A stretch of 52,402 bases of DNA from IMG/VR virus record IMGVR_UViG_3300029268_000024, positions 1 to 52,402 of that record; one strand, written 5' to 3'. This document shows positions 42,704 through 50,509 of this stretch, in pieces. The stretch comes from a virus. Every line of letters starts with the position of its first letter. Within the stretch, counting starts at the first letter, position 1. The notes beneath the pieces were generated by a model that was not told the origin of the DNA, searched no databases, and was given only the letters and a program-made list of their open reading frames with translations. Both the position numbers and the translations under genes were made by a program.

Positions 42704-43134
42704 ATGTATTTGAAATTCTCTGTCAAAATATTTCGCAACAAACTGATATGAAATGTAAAGATGAATTTCCCTTGCTTACTTTCCATCCCAATATGACCAT
42801 GCTCTTCTTCAGAAATCGCAGTCATGTAATCGTTAACATCCAACTCTTTCAACTTATCGGCAAAAACGGATATGTTCTCCCGCAAGATAAGTTCTCCCAA
42901 GGCGTCAATGATGAAATAAGAAAAAATTTCATTGATATACATAGAGTAATCCGTATCCGTAAGTCCCATATCCTTAGCCCTAACAGAAAAAGTTATGAAT
43001 CCATTATCATCCCATTCTCCTATCTCTCGAATAGAAGGAGCCGCACGAACCAGCAAGGATAAAAGCTTCCTGTATTTGGAAGTCTTACTAACAGAAATTT
43101 TTTCCTGTACATCTTTCAATGAAGTTTCTCCCAT
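42700..43134 (-). CDS. Hypothetical protein (144 aa)
   Basis: The 144-residue protein is alpha/beta: a helical N-terminus (LKDVQEKISVSKTSKYRKLL), beta hairpins near GEWDDNGFITFSVRA, and the C-terminal strands KQGKFIFTFHISLL. No known motif. It is first of a minus-strand unit of three genes ending with the ABC-type ATPase. An AGGAGG site precedes the ATG, and a TGTATAAT box lies further upstream. Confidence 0.5.
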   Translation of the reverse strand: MGETSLKDVQEKISVSKTSKYRKLLSLLVRAAPSIREIGEWDDNGFITFSVRAKDMGLTDTDYSMYINEIFSYFIIDALGELILRENISVFADKLKELDVNDYMTAISEEEHGHIGMESKQGKFIFTFHISLLRNILTENFKYI

Positions 43135-43161
43135 AATCCCTCCTAGCTATTGTTTTTTGAC

Positions 43162-43167
43162 ATTATA
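43162..43167 (-). promoter_or_regulatory. TGTATAAT promoter for ATPase unit
   Basis: The minus strand reads CTGTATAATGTC 27 nt upstream of the ATG at 43134. It lies in the divergent region shared with the plus-strand M15 peptidase gene. No clear -35 box. Confidence 0.55.
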
Positions 43168-43250
43168 CAGCAGGAGTTTGAATTCTTATATCGTTTTTAT
43201 TATCCACAAAGGTATCTTTCAACGTTTTACGAAATAAATCCTTGAAAAAC

Positions 43251-43952
43251 ATGCACAATTGGTATAAATTAGCTAAACTAGAGCAACACCTAAGAGCCGA
43301 AGCAGGTTTTAAACAGGATTTAACCAAAATCCTGTCCACTTCTGTTCTCAGTGCTTTAATGCTCATCTTTGAAGTAGGAGCCATCAATAGAAAAACCATT
43401 GACGAAGTGGCCAAAAAATCTAATCTTAACGATCAAGAAAAGAGACAACTAGAGCAAATTGTCCAAAATCCAGCCCTTATGAATAAAACCCAAGAATTTC
43501 TATACCCTCAACAAAATCAAGAAAATCCAACATCCCCTCAACAATCTACGCAGGTCTCTACAGCTTCTATAATTAACGTAGGAAAAGAATTAATTGATAG
43601 AGGGTTCAAGGTAGGCTATCATCCTAATTTTTCTTATACAGAAGGTTTTGACGAGGAAGGTAAACAACGTGTAGGTGGACATTCCAAAAACAGTTACCAT
43701 TACCGAAATCAAGCTTTTGACATTAGCGGAGCAAGTTCTGAGTCCATGAAAACTTTATTTGACGAATTATATTCCAAAAGAAGCGAATTAGGATTGACAG
43801 AACTTATTTATGACCATCGAGGACATTGGTTTTCTAAAACAGATAAACTTAGTTATAAACCTTTTGGTGGACATGGAAATCATATCCATGTAGCTTTTAA
43901 TACTCCGGGGATTATTAAAGAGTATCAAGAAAACGAAGTTGCTAGATTGTAA
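43251..43952 (+). CDS. M15-type zinc peptidase (putative endolysin or DD-carboxypeptidase)
   Basis: The start at ATG 43251 gives 233 residues (an upstream TTG at 43242 would add three). The C-terminal domain carries zinc ligands in the M15/Hedgehog arrangement: NSYHYRNQAFDIS (H150, D157) and GGHGNHIHVAFN (H211, H213). M15 enzymes cleave peptidoglycan cross-links or D-Ala-D-Ala; in phages they often act in lysis. A hydrophobic helix (about 24-45, STSVLSALMLIFEVG) and a Gln-rich linker precede it, so the protein may be membrane-anchored or signal-arrest-like. It opens the plus-strand cassette. No good ribosome-binding site was seen. Confidence 0.82.
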   Translation: MHNWYKLAKLEQHLRAEAGFKQDLTKILSTSVLSALMLIFEVGAINRKTIDEVAKKSNLNDQEKRQLEQIVQNPALMNKTQEFLYPQQNQENPTSPQQSTQVSTASIINVGKELIDRGFKVGYHPNFSYTEGFDEEGKQRVGGHSKNSYHYRNQAFDISGASSESMKTLFDELYSKRSELGLTELIYDHRGHWFSKTDKLSYKPFGGHGNHIHVAFNTPGIIKEYQENEVARL

Positions 43953-44312
43953 TAAAAATCTAAAAATTTTCCCTATTGAATAAATTATGATATTATTAGT
44001 GGTCCAGTTGAGTATTATGATAGGACCTACCGAACACCTTCCGTTAACAACTGGTTTGCAGCAGGTTATAGACATTTTCCACTAAAATTATTCAGTAATA
44101 ATTACTCAGAGACAAAGCGTTTTTGGCTGTTTTTGGCAAAAGTTTGAGTAAAAATTACTGCCCTAAAAACGGTAAAAATCGGGTCTAAAAAAATATTTTT
44201 CTTTTTTGAAGGAAACTTTCTAAAACATTTGTATAATATCGGCGTAACTATAAAATGTAGTTGCCCCTGCCTCATAGGGTTTATGAGAGAGCGAGTAAGT
44301 AAAGGAGAAAGT
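43953..44312 (+). promoter_or_regulatory. 360-nt non-coding region with inverted repeat and promoter
   Basis: No gene is seen here. It contains an imperfect 16-nt inverted repeat (44093-44108 with 44145-44160, 14 of 16 paired) around a 36-nt loop rich in repeated TTTTTGGC. Further on is a TGTATAAT box at 44231-44237 and a 70-nt leader before the ATG at 44313. The layout suggests a regulated promoter, a terminator for the peptidase gene or an origin-like element. Confidence 0.5.
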
Positions 44313-45287
44313 ATGTCAAACAAAACTCAGTCCAGTACCGTCATTCCAACTAGTTCAAATCAATCCGAACCTGATACTTGGGAAAACCGCATTAAGCAAG
44401 CAGCAGTTTTTCTAGGATCAACATCAGATGAGGTTGAAACTATCCTCAAAGAATATGGGGTAGAAAAACTTCCTGCCGGAACACAAATGCTCAGCGACGA
44501 AAAGATAACTCCATTCGGGGATCTTCGTGCAGCATTTTGTGAAAAGCATGGAGTCCCTGTTCCTAAACTTCGTATGGCTATGACCTACCTTAGAGGACCA
44601 ACCAGTAGCGGCAAAACCGATACCATTGATCCTGTAATGTATGATCTACAACAGAAGTACGGCATTAAAACCCGATTAGAAGATTTGGGAATTGCCGAAC
44701 TTCTTCCTTATTATAATCCTAAAAAGCAAAACAGAATCTTCAAAGTCCTTCAGGATATGTTTGGAGATAAAGCCGTTATTGCTTTTAAGCCCGATAGTAA
44801 GGAAATAGCTATAGAGGAAACATCCAACTATATCACTGACGTTCAAGATGGTCTTCCCGAAGAAGATGCTATTGATGTTGATGGAGAGTTGGTTAAGTTA
44901 TTCCCTATTGGTAGAATGCCCGACGAAGTAGTTGATGAAGATCCTCTATTTCCGGGACAACCACTCAAAAGAGATCGTTCTATTATTAACAGGATTAATT
45001 GGAGCGGTATCAGTAAAGATGTCAGACAATTCGTTAGACTCCTTGTTGATAGTAAAGAAATTGATCCGAATGATCGTTTGGCCGTTCGTCAACTCATTAA
45101 GATAGACGTTGCGGAAGGGAAATGCCACGTTATACATGGTATAGAAATATTCAAGGATATATTCCCCGAAATCTACATGAAGTATAAAGAACTAAAGAAG
45201 AAGGACGAGTTGCCCAAATTGCAGCTTAGTCTTGACGATGTAAACGGTAAGTTACAAAACCCGTTCAGTGTCAATCGCAGCTACTAA
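44313..45287 (+). CDS. Unknown protein with P-loop-like motif (324 aa)
   Basis: The start at ATG 44313 has AAGGAG 6 nt upstream; the frame extends further up to the promoter but without a good site. The protein has a Walker A-like RGPTSSGKTDT near 103-113, but no clear Walker B, so NTP binding is only possible. An N-terminal helical region (WENRIKQAAVFLGSTSDEVE) resembles small effector-adaptor domains. The middle is acidic; the end is LQNPFSVNRSY. It is followed by a zinc-ribbon protein and a VWA protein on the same strand; the three probably act together. Family not recognised. Confidence 0.6.
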   Translation: MSNKTQSSTVIPTSSNQSEPDTWENRIKQAAVFLGSTSDEVETILKEYGVEKLPAGTQMLSDEKITPFGDLRAAFCEKHGVPVPKLRMAMTYLRGPTSSGKTDTIDPVMYDLQQKYGIKTRLEDLGIAELLPYYNPKKQNRIFKVLQDMFGDKAVIAFKPDSKEIAIEETSNYITDVQDGLPEEDAIDVDGELVKLFPIGRMPDEVVDEDPLFPGQPLKRDRSIINRINWSGISKDVRQFVRLLVDSKEIDPNDRLAVRQLIKIDVAEGKCHVIHGIEIFKDIFPEIYMKYKELKKKDELPKLQLSLDDVNGKLQNPFSVNRSY

Positions 45288-45294
45288 CAATAAC

Positions 45295-45325
45295 GTGCGC
45301 CTTAGATTTAATGTCTAAGGCGCAC
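45295..45325 (+). other. Perfect 12-bp hairpin without U tract
   Basis: GTGCGCCTTAGA (45295-45306) pairs exactly with 45314-45325 around a 7-nt loop. No T run follows on either strand (TAACCTAAAGG), so it is not a classical terminator. It ends 20 nt before the next ATG, next to the AAAGGA site. It may be a processing or stability element or a protein-binding operator. Confidence 0.6.
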
Positions 45326-45345
45326 TAACCTAAAGGAAATATATC

Positions 45346-46620
45346 ATGCCTAAAACACTCAAATTCGATACGCCATGGGATTCTGATTATTGGATGGAAT
45401 CAAATGGATTTTATTGCGGCTTTAATATGCCCAAAGCACTAGCTAGTTCAAAAGATAATAAAGGGGAAGAACTTCAACATAATTTGCCAGAATATAATTG
45501 GAGAAAATCTTATTTGGTTGATGAATACCCTGCTTGCCCTACAACATGGATGAAGAGCGAAGGAAAATTAGCCAGCTATTTTGTCCCCATTAAGGAAGGA
45601 TCGGGTATGTGGTTGGATTTTAACAAGAACCAAAATCATACTCATCATTTGGCCGTTGTAGTTTCTATTCAAGGAGTCAACGCTATTACGGGATTAGCTT
45701 GCGAAAATCCTAATCTAGAACAATATATTGAATATTGTCCTAAACATAATAAAAAGTTTGGCCCCAATAGATTCTGCGAAGAGTGCGGATTCAAATGGCC
45801 CAAGCAAAACTATCTATGTACTACTTCAACTCCGACAGGTTATCTTTGGCTAGATGGATTTCGAGCAGCTAATGGGGCTGTTTGTCAATACATCCTGACT
45901 GAAAAAACTATGAAAGGAGTTGCTTCAAACATTATTGGAAACAAAAGAGTCTATGCTATCGGTATTAGTTTCTTTTTGTCAAAGAATGTTAAACAAATTC
46001 CGGTGAGAGTAAATGATTATCTTGACGCAAATTCGTTTAATGCCCCCGATTTGGTTATGGGAGATTGGAACCGTTGTGCTTACACTGTAGAACCTGTAGG
46101 CGATCAACTATTAGGCGCATCAATAGATATGGACATAGTAATTAATGATAATACCAACAATGCTCCTTCTGCTTCTTTTATTAGCAGTTCAAGTAGTTCT
46201 AGCAGTTCGTCCCCATCCAAGTCTACTCCTATGGATTTTTCCAATAGAGTTAGTGGTAGTTCTTTGGGGGAAGACAGCATTGAAGTAACGCAAAATCAAA
46301 TTAAATCATATGCCAAAGACCCAAGAGCAACATGCAAAAATATATCTAGACGAGGTGCAATTCCCAATGTGACTCCCGTTAGAACCAAAAATATTGAAAT
46401 TGGTGCTGGAGCGAGTATAAGACAAGTTGTTTATGATGATCCTGAACCTCTTGACTTTTGGAGAGAACAACCCGAAGCCATCCTGACGATTAACTATTGT
46501 CTCGAAGAAGAAGCGGGGAAAATTATAGCAAAGGGTAAAATAAGTAAGGCGGGAGATCCAAAAGGTTTTCTCAAAGATGTCCCAACAGGTAATATAGTAA
46601 AAGAAACAGTAACAGCATAA
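45346..46620 (+). CDS. Zinc-ribbon protein associated with VWA gene (424 aa)
   Basis: The 424-residue protein has a zinc-ribbon-like cluster, YCPKHNKKFGPNRFCEECGF (about 129-148), with CxxH and CxxC pairs, inside a large alpha/beta region (1-265). A serine-only linker (about 275-285) leads to a C-terminal part containing DPRATCKNISRRGAIP and NIEIGAGASIRQ, then an LTINYCLEEEAGK strand. Of the 16 residues from Asp to Pro, 12 match the capsid protein's DVRATAHVISRRGAVP. No enzyme is recognised. It precedes the VWA gene by 10 nt, implying a joint complex. Start has AAAGGA upstream. Confidence 0.6.
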   Translation: MPKTLKFDTPWDSDYWMESNGFYCGFNMPKALASSKDNKGEELQHNLPEYNWRKSYLVDEYPACPTTWMKSEGKLASYFVPIKEGSGMWLDFNKNQNHTHHLAVVVSIQGVNAITGLACENPNLEQYIEYCPKHNKKFGPNRFCEECGFKWPKQNYLCTTSTPTGYLWLDGFRAANGAVCQYILTEKTMKGVASNIIGNKRVYAIGISFFLSKNVKQIPVRVNDYLDANSFNAPDLVMGDWNRCAYTVEPVGDQLLGASIDMDIVINDNTNNAPSASFISSSSSSSSSSPSKSTPMDFSNRVSGSSLGEDSIEVTQNQIKSYAKDPRATCKNISRRGAIPNVTPVRTKNIEIGAGASIRQVVYDDPEPLDFWREQPEAILTINYCLEEEAGKIIAKGKISKAGDPKGFLKDVPTGNIVKETVTA

Positions 46621-46630
46621 GGAGAAAAAA

Positions 46631-47404
46631 ATGAGTAAAAAAAATTATACACATATCGGAGTAGTTCTAGATCGGTCAGGTTCAATGTCAAGTATGAAAA
46701 ATGACGTTATTGGTGGTTTCAATAACTTCATCAAGGAACAAAAGAAAGTCGAGGGCGAAGCTACTATGACATTAGCCCAATTTGATACGGAATATGATCT
46801 ATTACAGGACTTCAAGGTTTTAGGAGAAGTTCCTGATTTGACAGATGCTATATTCCAACCTAGAGGAAGTACAGCATTACTAGACGCCATGGGAAAGACC
46901 TTAACCGATGTAAGGGGAAAAGTCAAAGGAATGAACGAAGAAGAAAGACCTGAGAAGGTAATCTTCGTATTCATAACAGATGGAGAAGAAAATGCTTCTC
47001 ACACCTATAGCAAGGATAGGGTTTTCAAAATGATAGAAGATCTTAAAAACGAAGAAGACATAAATTGGGAGTTTGTGTTTATCGGGGCCAATCAGGATGC
47101 TATTCATGAAGGTAGTAATTTGGGAATTAGAGCCAGTGCATCTTTGACCTATGACGCTTCTAGTTTGGGGGCAACTAGAGCCTTCAGTTCTCTATCTAAA
47201 GGAATGACCTCTTATCGTACCGCTGATGCTGCCGCCTGTTACGCATTTTCCGATTCAGACAGGGACGATCAAAAAGACCTTATGGATGACAAAGACAAGG
47301 TTGACAAGGTTGATACATTTGGCAAAGCTATCCCATCCAAGCTAAGCGATTTGTACAGTTTAACTACTGGGAGTTATAGGAAATCCAAAAAAAATAAAAA
47401 ATAA
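46631..47404 (+). CDS. VWA (von Willebrand factor A) domain protein
   Basis: The 257-residue protein has a full MIDAS: DRSGSMSSM (about 14-22), a Thr in PRGSTALLDAMG, and FITDGEENAS. VWA domains use a bound metal ion to grip partner proteins, often with MoxR-type ATPases or as adaptor complexes. The C-terminal part (LGATRAFSSLSKGMTSYR, then ADAAACYAF) is typical of free-standing bacterial and phage VWA proteins. The tail is charged (DDKDKVDKVD). It is co-oriented with the zinc-ribbon protein and followed by a terminator. No membrane segment. Confidence 0.88.
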   Translation: MSKKNYTHIGVVLDRSGSMSSMKNDVIGGFNNFIKEQKKVEGEATMTLAQFDTEYDLLQDFKVLGEVPDLTDAIFQPRGSTALLDAMGKTLTDVRGKVKGMNEEERPEKVIFVFITDGEENASHTYSKDRVFKMIEDLKNEEDINWEFVFIGANQDAIHEGSNLGIRASASLTYDASSLGATRAFSSLSKGMTSYRTADAAACYAFSDSDRDDQKDLMDDKDKVDKVDTFGKAIPSKLSDLYSLTTGSYRKSKKNKK

Positions 47405-47422
47405 ATATAAGTCCTAAAAAGA

Positions 47423-47458
47423 AGAGCCAATTATTAAAAAACAATAATTGGCTCTTTC
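47423..47458 (+). terminator. Intrinsic terminator after VWA gene
   Basis: A 13-bp stem (47423-47456, arms AGAGCCAATTATT) is followed by a short T run and directly by the next promoter. Confidence 0.75.
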
Positions 47459-47460
47459 TG

Positions 47461-47466
47461 TATAAT
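47461..47466 (+). promoter_or_regulatory. TGTATAAT promoter for ClpP-like gene
   Basis: CTGTATAATATAG lies 22 nt upstream of the ATG at 47488, right after the VWA terminator; AAAGGAG sits between. The presence of its own promoter separates the protease from the VWA unit. Confidence 0.6.
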
Positions 47467-47487
47467 ATAGAAAACAAAGGAGCAATC

Positions 47488-48060
47488 ATGGCAGACACCA
47501 AAACTACGGGGAATGTTTTAGATGATAATCGCATCATTTACATGAGTGGTGAGTTTAACGAGGCTACCGCTAAAGATGTCATAACCCACCTAATAACTCT
47601 TGAAAATAAAGATCCTAGTAAAGACATTCTTATGTACATAGATTCTTACGGGGGACAAGTTCATAGTTTTCTAGCCATGCACGATATTATAAAAATGCTT
47701 CGATGTAATGTTGCCACAGTAGCTATCGGGAAAACCATGTCTTGCGGACAAATGTTACTTATTTCAGGAACAAAAGGTAAACGTTTTGTTACCCCCAATG
47801 CCAGAGTTTTAATGCATGAAATTTCTAATGCAACATGGGGAAAGCTAAGCGATTTGGAAGTAGATATTAACGAAACCAAAGAGCTAAGAAAAATATTGGA
47901 AGATATGATTGTTAAATATACCAAAATTAAGAAATCTGAACTTAAAAAAATTATGGTGAGAGACTCTTATTTTTCGGCCCAAGAAGCGTTAAAACTTGGA
48001 GTTGTTGACCACATTATTTATCATCCTAAAGATCTCTATAAAAGAATAAACCTTAGTTAA
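47488..48060 (+). CDS. clpP: ClpP-like serine protease
   Basis: The 190-residue protein aligns with ClpP along its length: YIDSYGGQVHSFLAMHDII, catalytic Ser85 in GKTMSCGQM, His110 in TPNARVLMHE, and Asp159 in MVRDSYFSAQEALKLGVVD. ClpP forms tetradecameric barrels that degrade proteins passed by AAA+ unfoldases. The nucleophile context MSCGQ differs from the usual ASMG, and residues after the His (HEISNATWG) replace the common HQP motif, as in diverged phage members. It ends the plus-strand cassette, convergent with the coiled-coil gene. Whether it uses host ClpX or the phage AAA+ protein is unknown. Confidence 0.9.
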   Translation: MADTKTTGNVLDDNRIIYMSGEFNEATAKDVITHLITLENKDPSKDILMYIDSYGGQVHSFLAMHDIIKMLRCNVATVAIGKTMSCGQMLLISGTKGKRFVTPNARVLMHEISNATWGKLSDLEVDINETKELRKILEDMIVKYTKIKKSELKKIMVRDSYFSAQEALKLGVVDHIIYHPKDLYKRINLS

Positions 48061-48071
48061 TCTTTGTGATA

Positions 48072-48311
48072 TTAAATTTTAAACATATCTAATTTAGCTT
48101 GTACAGCATCTAAAGCCGTTTGCAAAGAAGCTATTTGTGCATCCGCTTTAGTTTGTATGTCATCTATATGAGCTTGATAAGCCGCTTTTTGCTCTTCTAG
48201 TTGTTCTTTGGTAACAACAGTTTTATATTGGGTTGTTATCTCAATACTAGTAGCATCAACTAAAGCTACGCTAATTTCTGGTGCTATATCTATTGGTCTT
48301 ACTATTGGCAT
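48072..48311 (-). CDS. Small coiled-coil protein after fibre gene (79 aa)
   Basis: The 79-residue protein has a short N-terminal beta part (MPIVRPIDIAPEISVALVD) and a C-terminal heptad-rich helix (about 38-78: EEQKAAYQAHIDDIQTKADA and on). It begins after a very strong GAGGAGG site. It lies 16 nt past the end of the LamG protein, suggesting a tail-fibre chaperone or small fibre-associated protein, but only by position. Confidence 0.6.
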   Translation of the reverse strand: MPIVRPIDIAPEISVALVDATSIEITTQYKTVVTKEQLEEQKAAYQAHIDDIQTKADAQIASLQTALDAVQAKLDMFKI

Positions 48312-48327
48312 TTTACTATCCTCCTCT

Positions 48328-49203
48328 TTAACTAATTATTCCATTTTTCTCTGTACCGATATTATCCTCTTCTGTTCCTAAAGTGGTATTGTAAAGTTCC
48401 GTTATTTCGGTTTGGGTTAAAGCACGATTGTAAATACGGAAATCGTCTAAAGTATAACCTACATACCCACCCCATGCTGGAGCACCAATTCGCCAAGGAT
48501 AAGAAGGTATAGGCAAAGACATGCTTGCGTCCCCAGTATAAGAGCCATTAAGATAAAATTTTCTGGCAGACCCATTATCTGTTACTGTAACAAAATTCCA
48601 AACTCCATCAACAACAGGTATATAACCATAAGAGTTATTGCTACCATCATAAGTTTGAACAAGCAAGCCGTTTCCAGTTTGATATACGATGCTTAATTGG
48701 TCAGTTCCGTTTATTCTCATTATGTTCTTTTCGGGAGAAATCCAATTTGCAGCATAAGCCCAAAAAGAAATAGAAAAATTAGTAAGAGAAGGTATCGTTG
48801 CGGTATCTATACGGTCATTAGTCGCTGTAAAACTCAAAGCACCATTTATTTTACCTGCTACTGAATTGTCTAAAGTATGAAATGTAGCTGTTCCGTCATA
48901 GCCTCCGATATTATCATCTACTACATGAGAACTAGCGATACAATCATTCATTTTATAATGAGCAACCAGTCCATTACCCAATCCATAAAGTTGAACAATT
49001 TCGGCGGCGGTTAAAGCACGGTTGTAGATACGGATGTCATCAAGAGAACCTGTAAACTGGTCAGACATATATTGCTTTATCAACCCAAGATACAATCTGT
49101 TAACATTTGCAATATCTGCGAACCAGAAACCTTGCGTTCCCCCAGTAGAAGATAATGTCTCTTGGACACCATTTACCCAAAGTTGATATGCAGAGCCAGT
49201 AGA
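48328..49203 (-). pseudogene. LamG-repeat fibre-like gene, 3' part separated by TnpB element
   Basis: In frame from the edge of the insertion, the sequence STGSAYQLWVNGVQETL continues a LamG strand interrupted by the element. It is followed by FTGSLDDIRIYNRALTAAEI (the end of a LamG domain), then a complete LamG domain ending YTLDDFRIYNRALTQTEI. LamG (concanavalin-like) domains bind sugars and are common in phage tail fibres and adhesins. The only initiator here is a TTG inside the element end, so the fragment is not an independent gene. With the element removed, its frame joins that of the 50585-52282 part. Confidence 0.8.
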
Positions 49204-49212
49204 AATCAACTA

Positions 49213-49235
49213 CCCAGTGACTAAAGATCACTGGG
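49213..49235. repeat. Right-end hairpin of IS605-type element
   Basis: CCCAGTGA and TCACTGGG flank CTAAAGA. The TnpB stop codon lies in the loop. In known TnpB systems this end also forms the 3' part of the guide RNA scaffold. Confidence 0.75.
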
Positions 49236-50411
49236 TTTGAGAGACCTTATCTCACAATTGGCTAGTTGATGTAGCCTGCCCACTAGGTTTAATTTACCGT
49301 CAATAGGCAAACTAAACGAAACGGGGAGTTCTATGCCTTTAACCGCTTTTCTCATGGCATAGCGTTTGGCAATATTAATTGATGCATTCCAATCTGCATC
49401 AAAAACCTTGCCGTCTGCGGTATAATATCTACATCCCTGTCTCTTTCCTCTTTCAACGTCTCTATAGTCATTTTTGGAGGTATAGGCAGGGTCAACTGTT
49501 ACCACTATTTTACCCTGTAGTGGTGCCTTGTAGGTTAGTATTCTTCTTAAATCAAAATATGGAATTTGTGCCTGTTTATTGTTAAATTTCTTACCTCTAT
49601 GGTGTTGTTTAATCCCGCTTAAGTCTTCCATAACAATAACATTAGATTTAGTATTTAAAATTTTATTAGCAATAAGATGTGATTGATTTCTATTTTTATT
49701 GAATTCTTTTTTCTTTAGGCTCTTCAGTTTTCTTTGAGCAGACCTAGAGAAGGTAGACTTACTTTTTGATTGTAGTATTCTCTTGAGATATCTAAGTTTG
49801 CGTTTATCCCTAAGAAATATTTTATCAGTAATAGCTAGCCCTTCTGAGGTAGTAGCAAGTCTTTTAATTCCTAGGTCTACTCCGATGCAAGAATTTTCAA
49901 TAAGCGTGGGAGCCGGAACCTCAAATGATATTGATAACCAAATATCATTATCTCTTAAGAATAATGCAGGGTCGCAAACAGAATACTTGGCAAACATATC
50001 CGAGAATTTGTCATAAGGAGTATAGTTACAGACAATCCTTTTTCCGGTAGTAGTTAACTTAATTCTGTTATTATCGAGAAAGGTATAAATTCGTTTATCA
50101 AGTCTAATGGATAAGTTCTCTTGTTTAGCTGATTCTTCTATTTTCTGGTGATTAGACTGTATGGTTTTATAGGTAGCATAGACGGAATCCTTCGCCCTAA
50201 TGATAACCTGAGACGGACAGTTTGGGAACAGCTTTCTGCATTGATGGTAGTTTTTGTCGTGGAGCAGTTTTTTATCTATCTTCTTTGATTTGAAGGCATA
50301 TTCTGACATATAATTCCATACCTTTTGATGTTCCAAGAGTAAATCAACAAGAGAAGTCTTATCTTCTTGACTCTGAAACTCTAACTTTATATTATACGTC
50401 AAAATGTTCAT
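49221..50411 (-). CDS. tnpB: TnpB (OrfB), RNA-guided nuclease of IS605 type
   Basis: The 396-residue protein has the TnpB plan: N-terminal wedge/REC region, then RuvC-like motifs IGVDLGIKRLATTS (D179), VIVMEDLSGI (E262) and FDADWNASINIAKR (D340). The catalytic triad is intact. The usual zinc ribbon between motifs II and III is missing its CxxC pairs: TSKNDYRDVERGKRQGC has one Cys only. TnpB proteins are guided by RNA made from the element's right end and keep the element at its site; these functions are known for relatives and inferred here. The stop lies in the right-end hairpin. Codon use resembles the neighbours. Confidence 0.9.
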   Translation of the reverse strand: MNILTYNIKLEFQSQEDKTSLVDLLLEHQKVWNYMSEYAFKSKKIDKKLLHDKNYHQCRKLFPNCPSQVIIRAKDSVYATYKTIQSNHQKIEESAKQENLSIRLDKRIYTFLDNNRIKLTTTGKRIVCNYTPYDKFSDMFAKYSVCDPALFLRDNDIWLSISFEVPAPTLIENSCIGVDLGIKRLATTSEGLAITDKIFLRDKRKLRYLKRILQSKSKSTFSRSAQRKLKSLKKKEFNKNRNQSHLIANKILNTKSNVIVMEDLSGIKQHHRGKKFNNKQAQIPYFDLRRILTYKAPLQGKIVVTVDPAYTSKNDYRDVERGKRQGCRYYTADGKVFDADWNASINIAKRYAMRKAVKGIELPVSFSLPIDGKLNLVGRLHQLANCEIRSLKPSDL

Positions 50412-50509
50412 ATTTATGTTCTTCTATAATTATTTAGTGTTTTCCTGCTTATTTCTTTGATTATCTTTCTTCTTGTATTCAGAAAGTAATAATGTATAAT
50501 AGTAGAAAG

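Noticed and set aside
44229-44312. Upstream extension of the 324-residue protein
   Set aside because: The extension begins inside the TATAAT box and encodes an atypical Cys-rich stretch; ATG 44313 has a strong AAGGAG.
48328-49209. LamG fragment as an independent gene starting at 49209
   Set aside because: The start is a TTG inside the IS end and the protein begins in the middle of a LamG strand.
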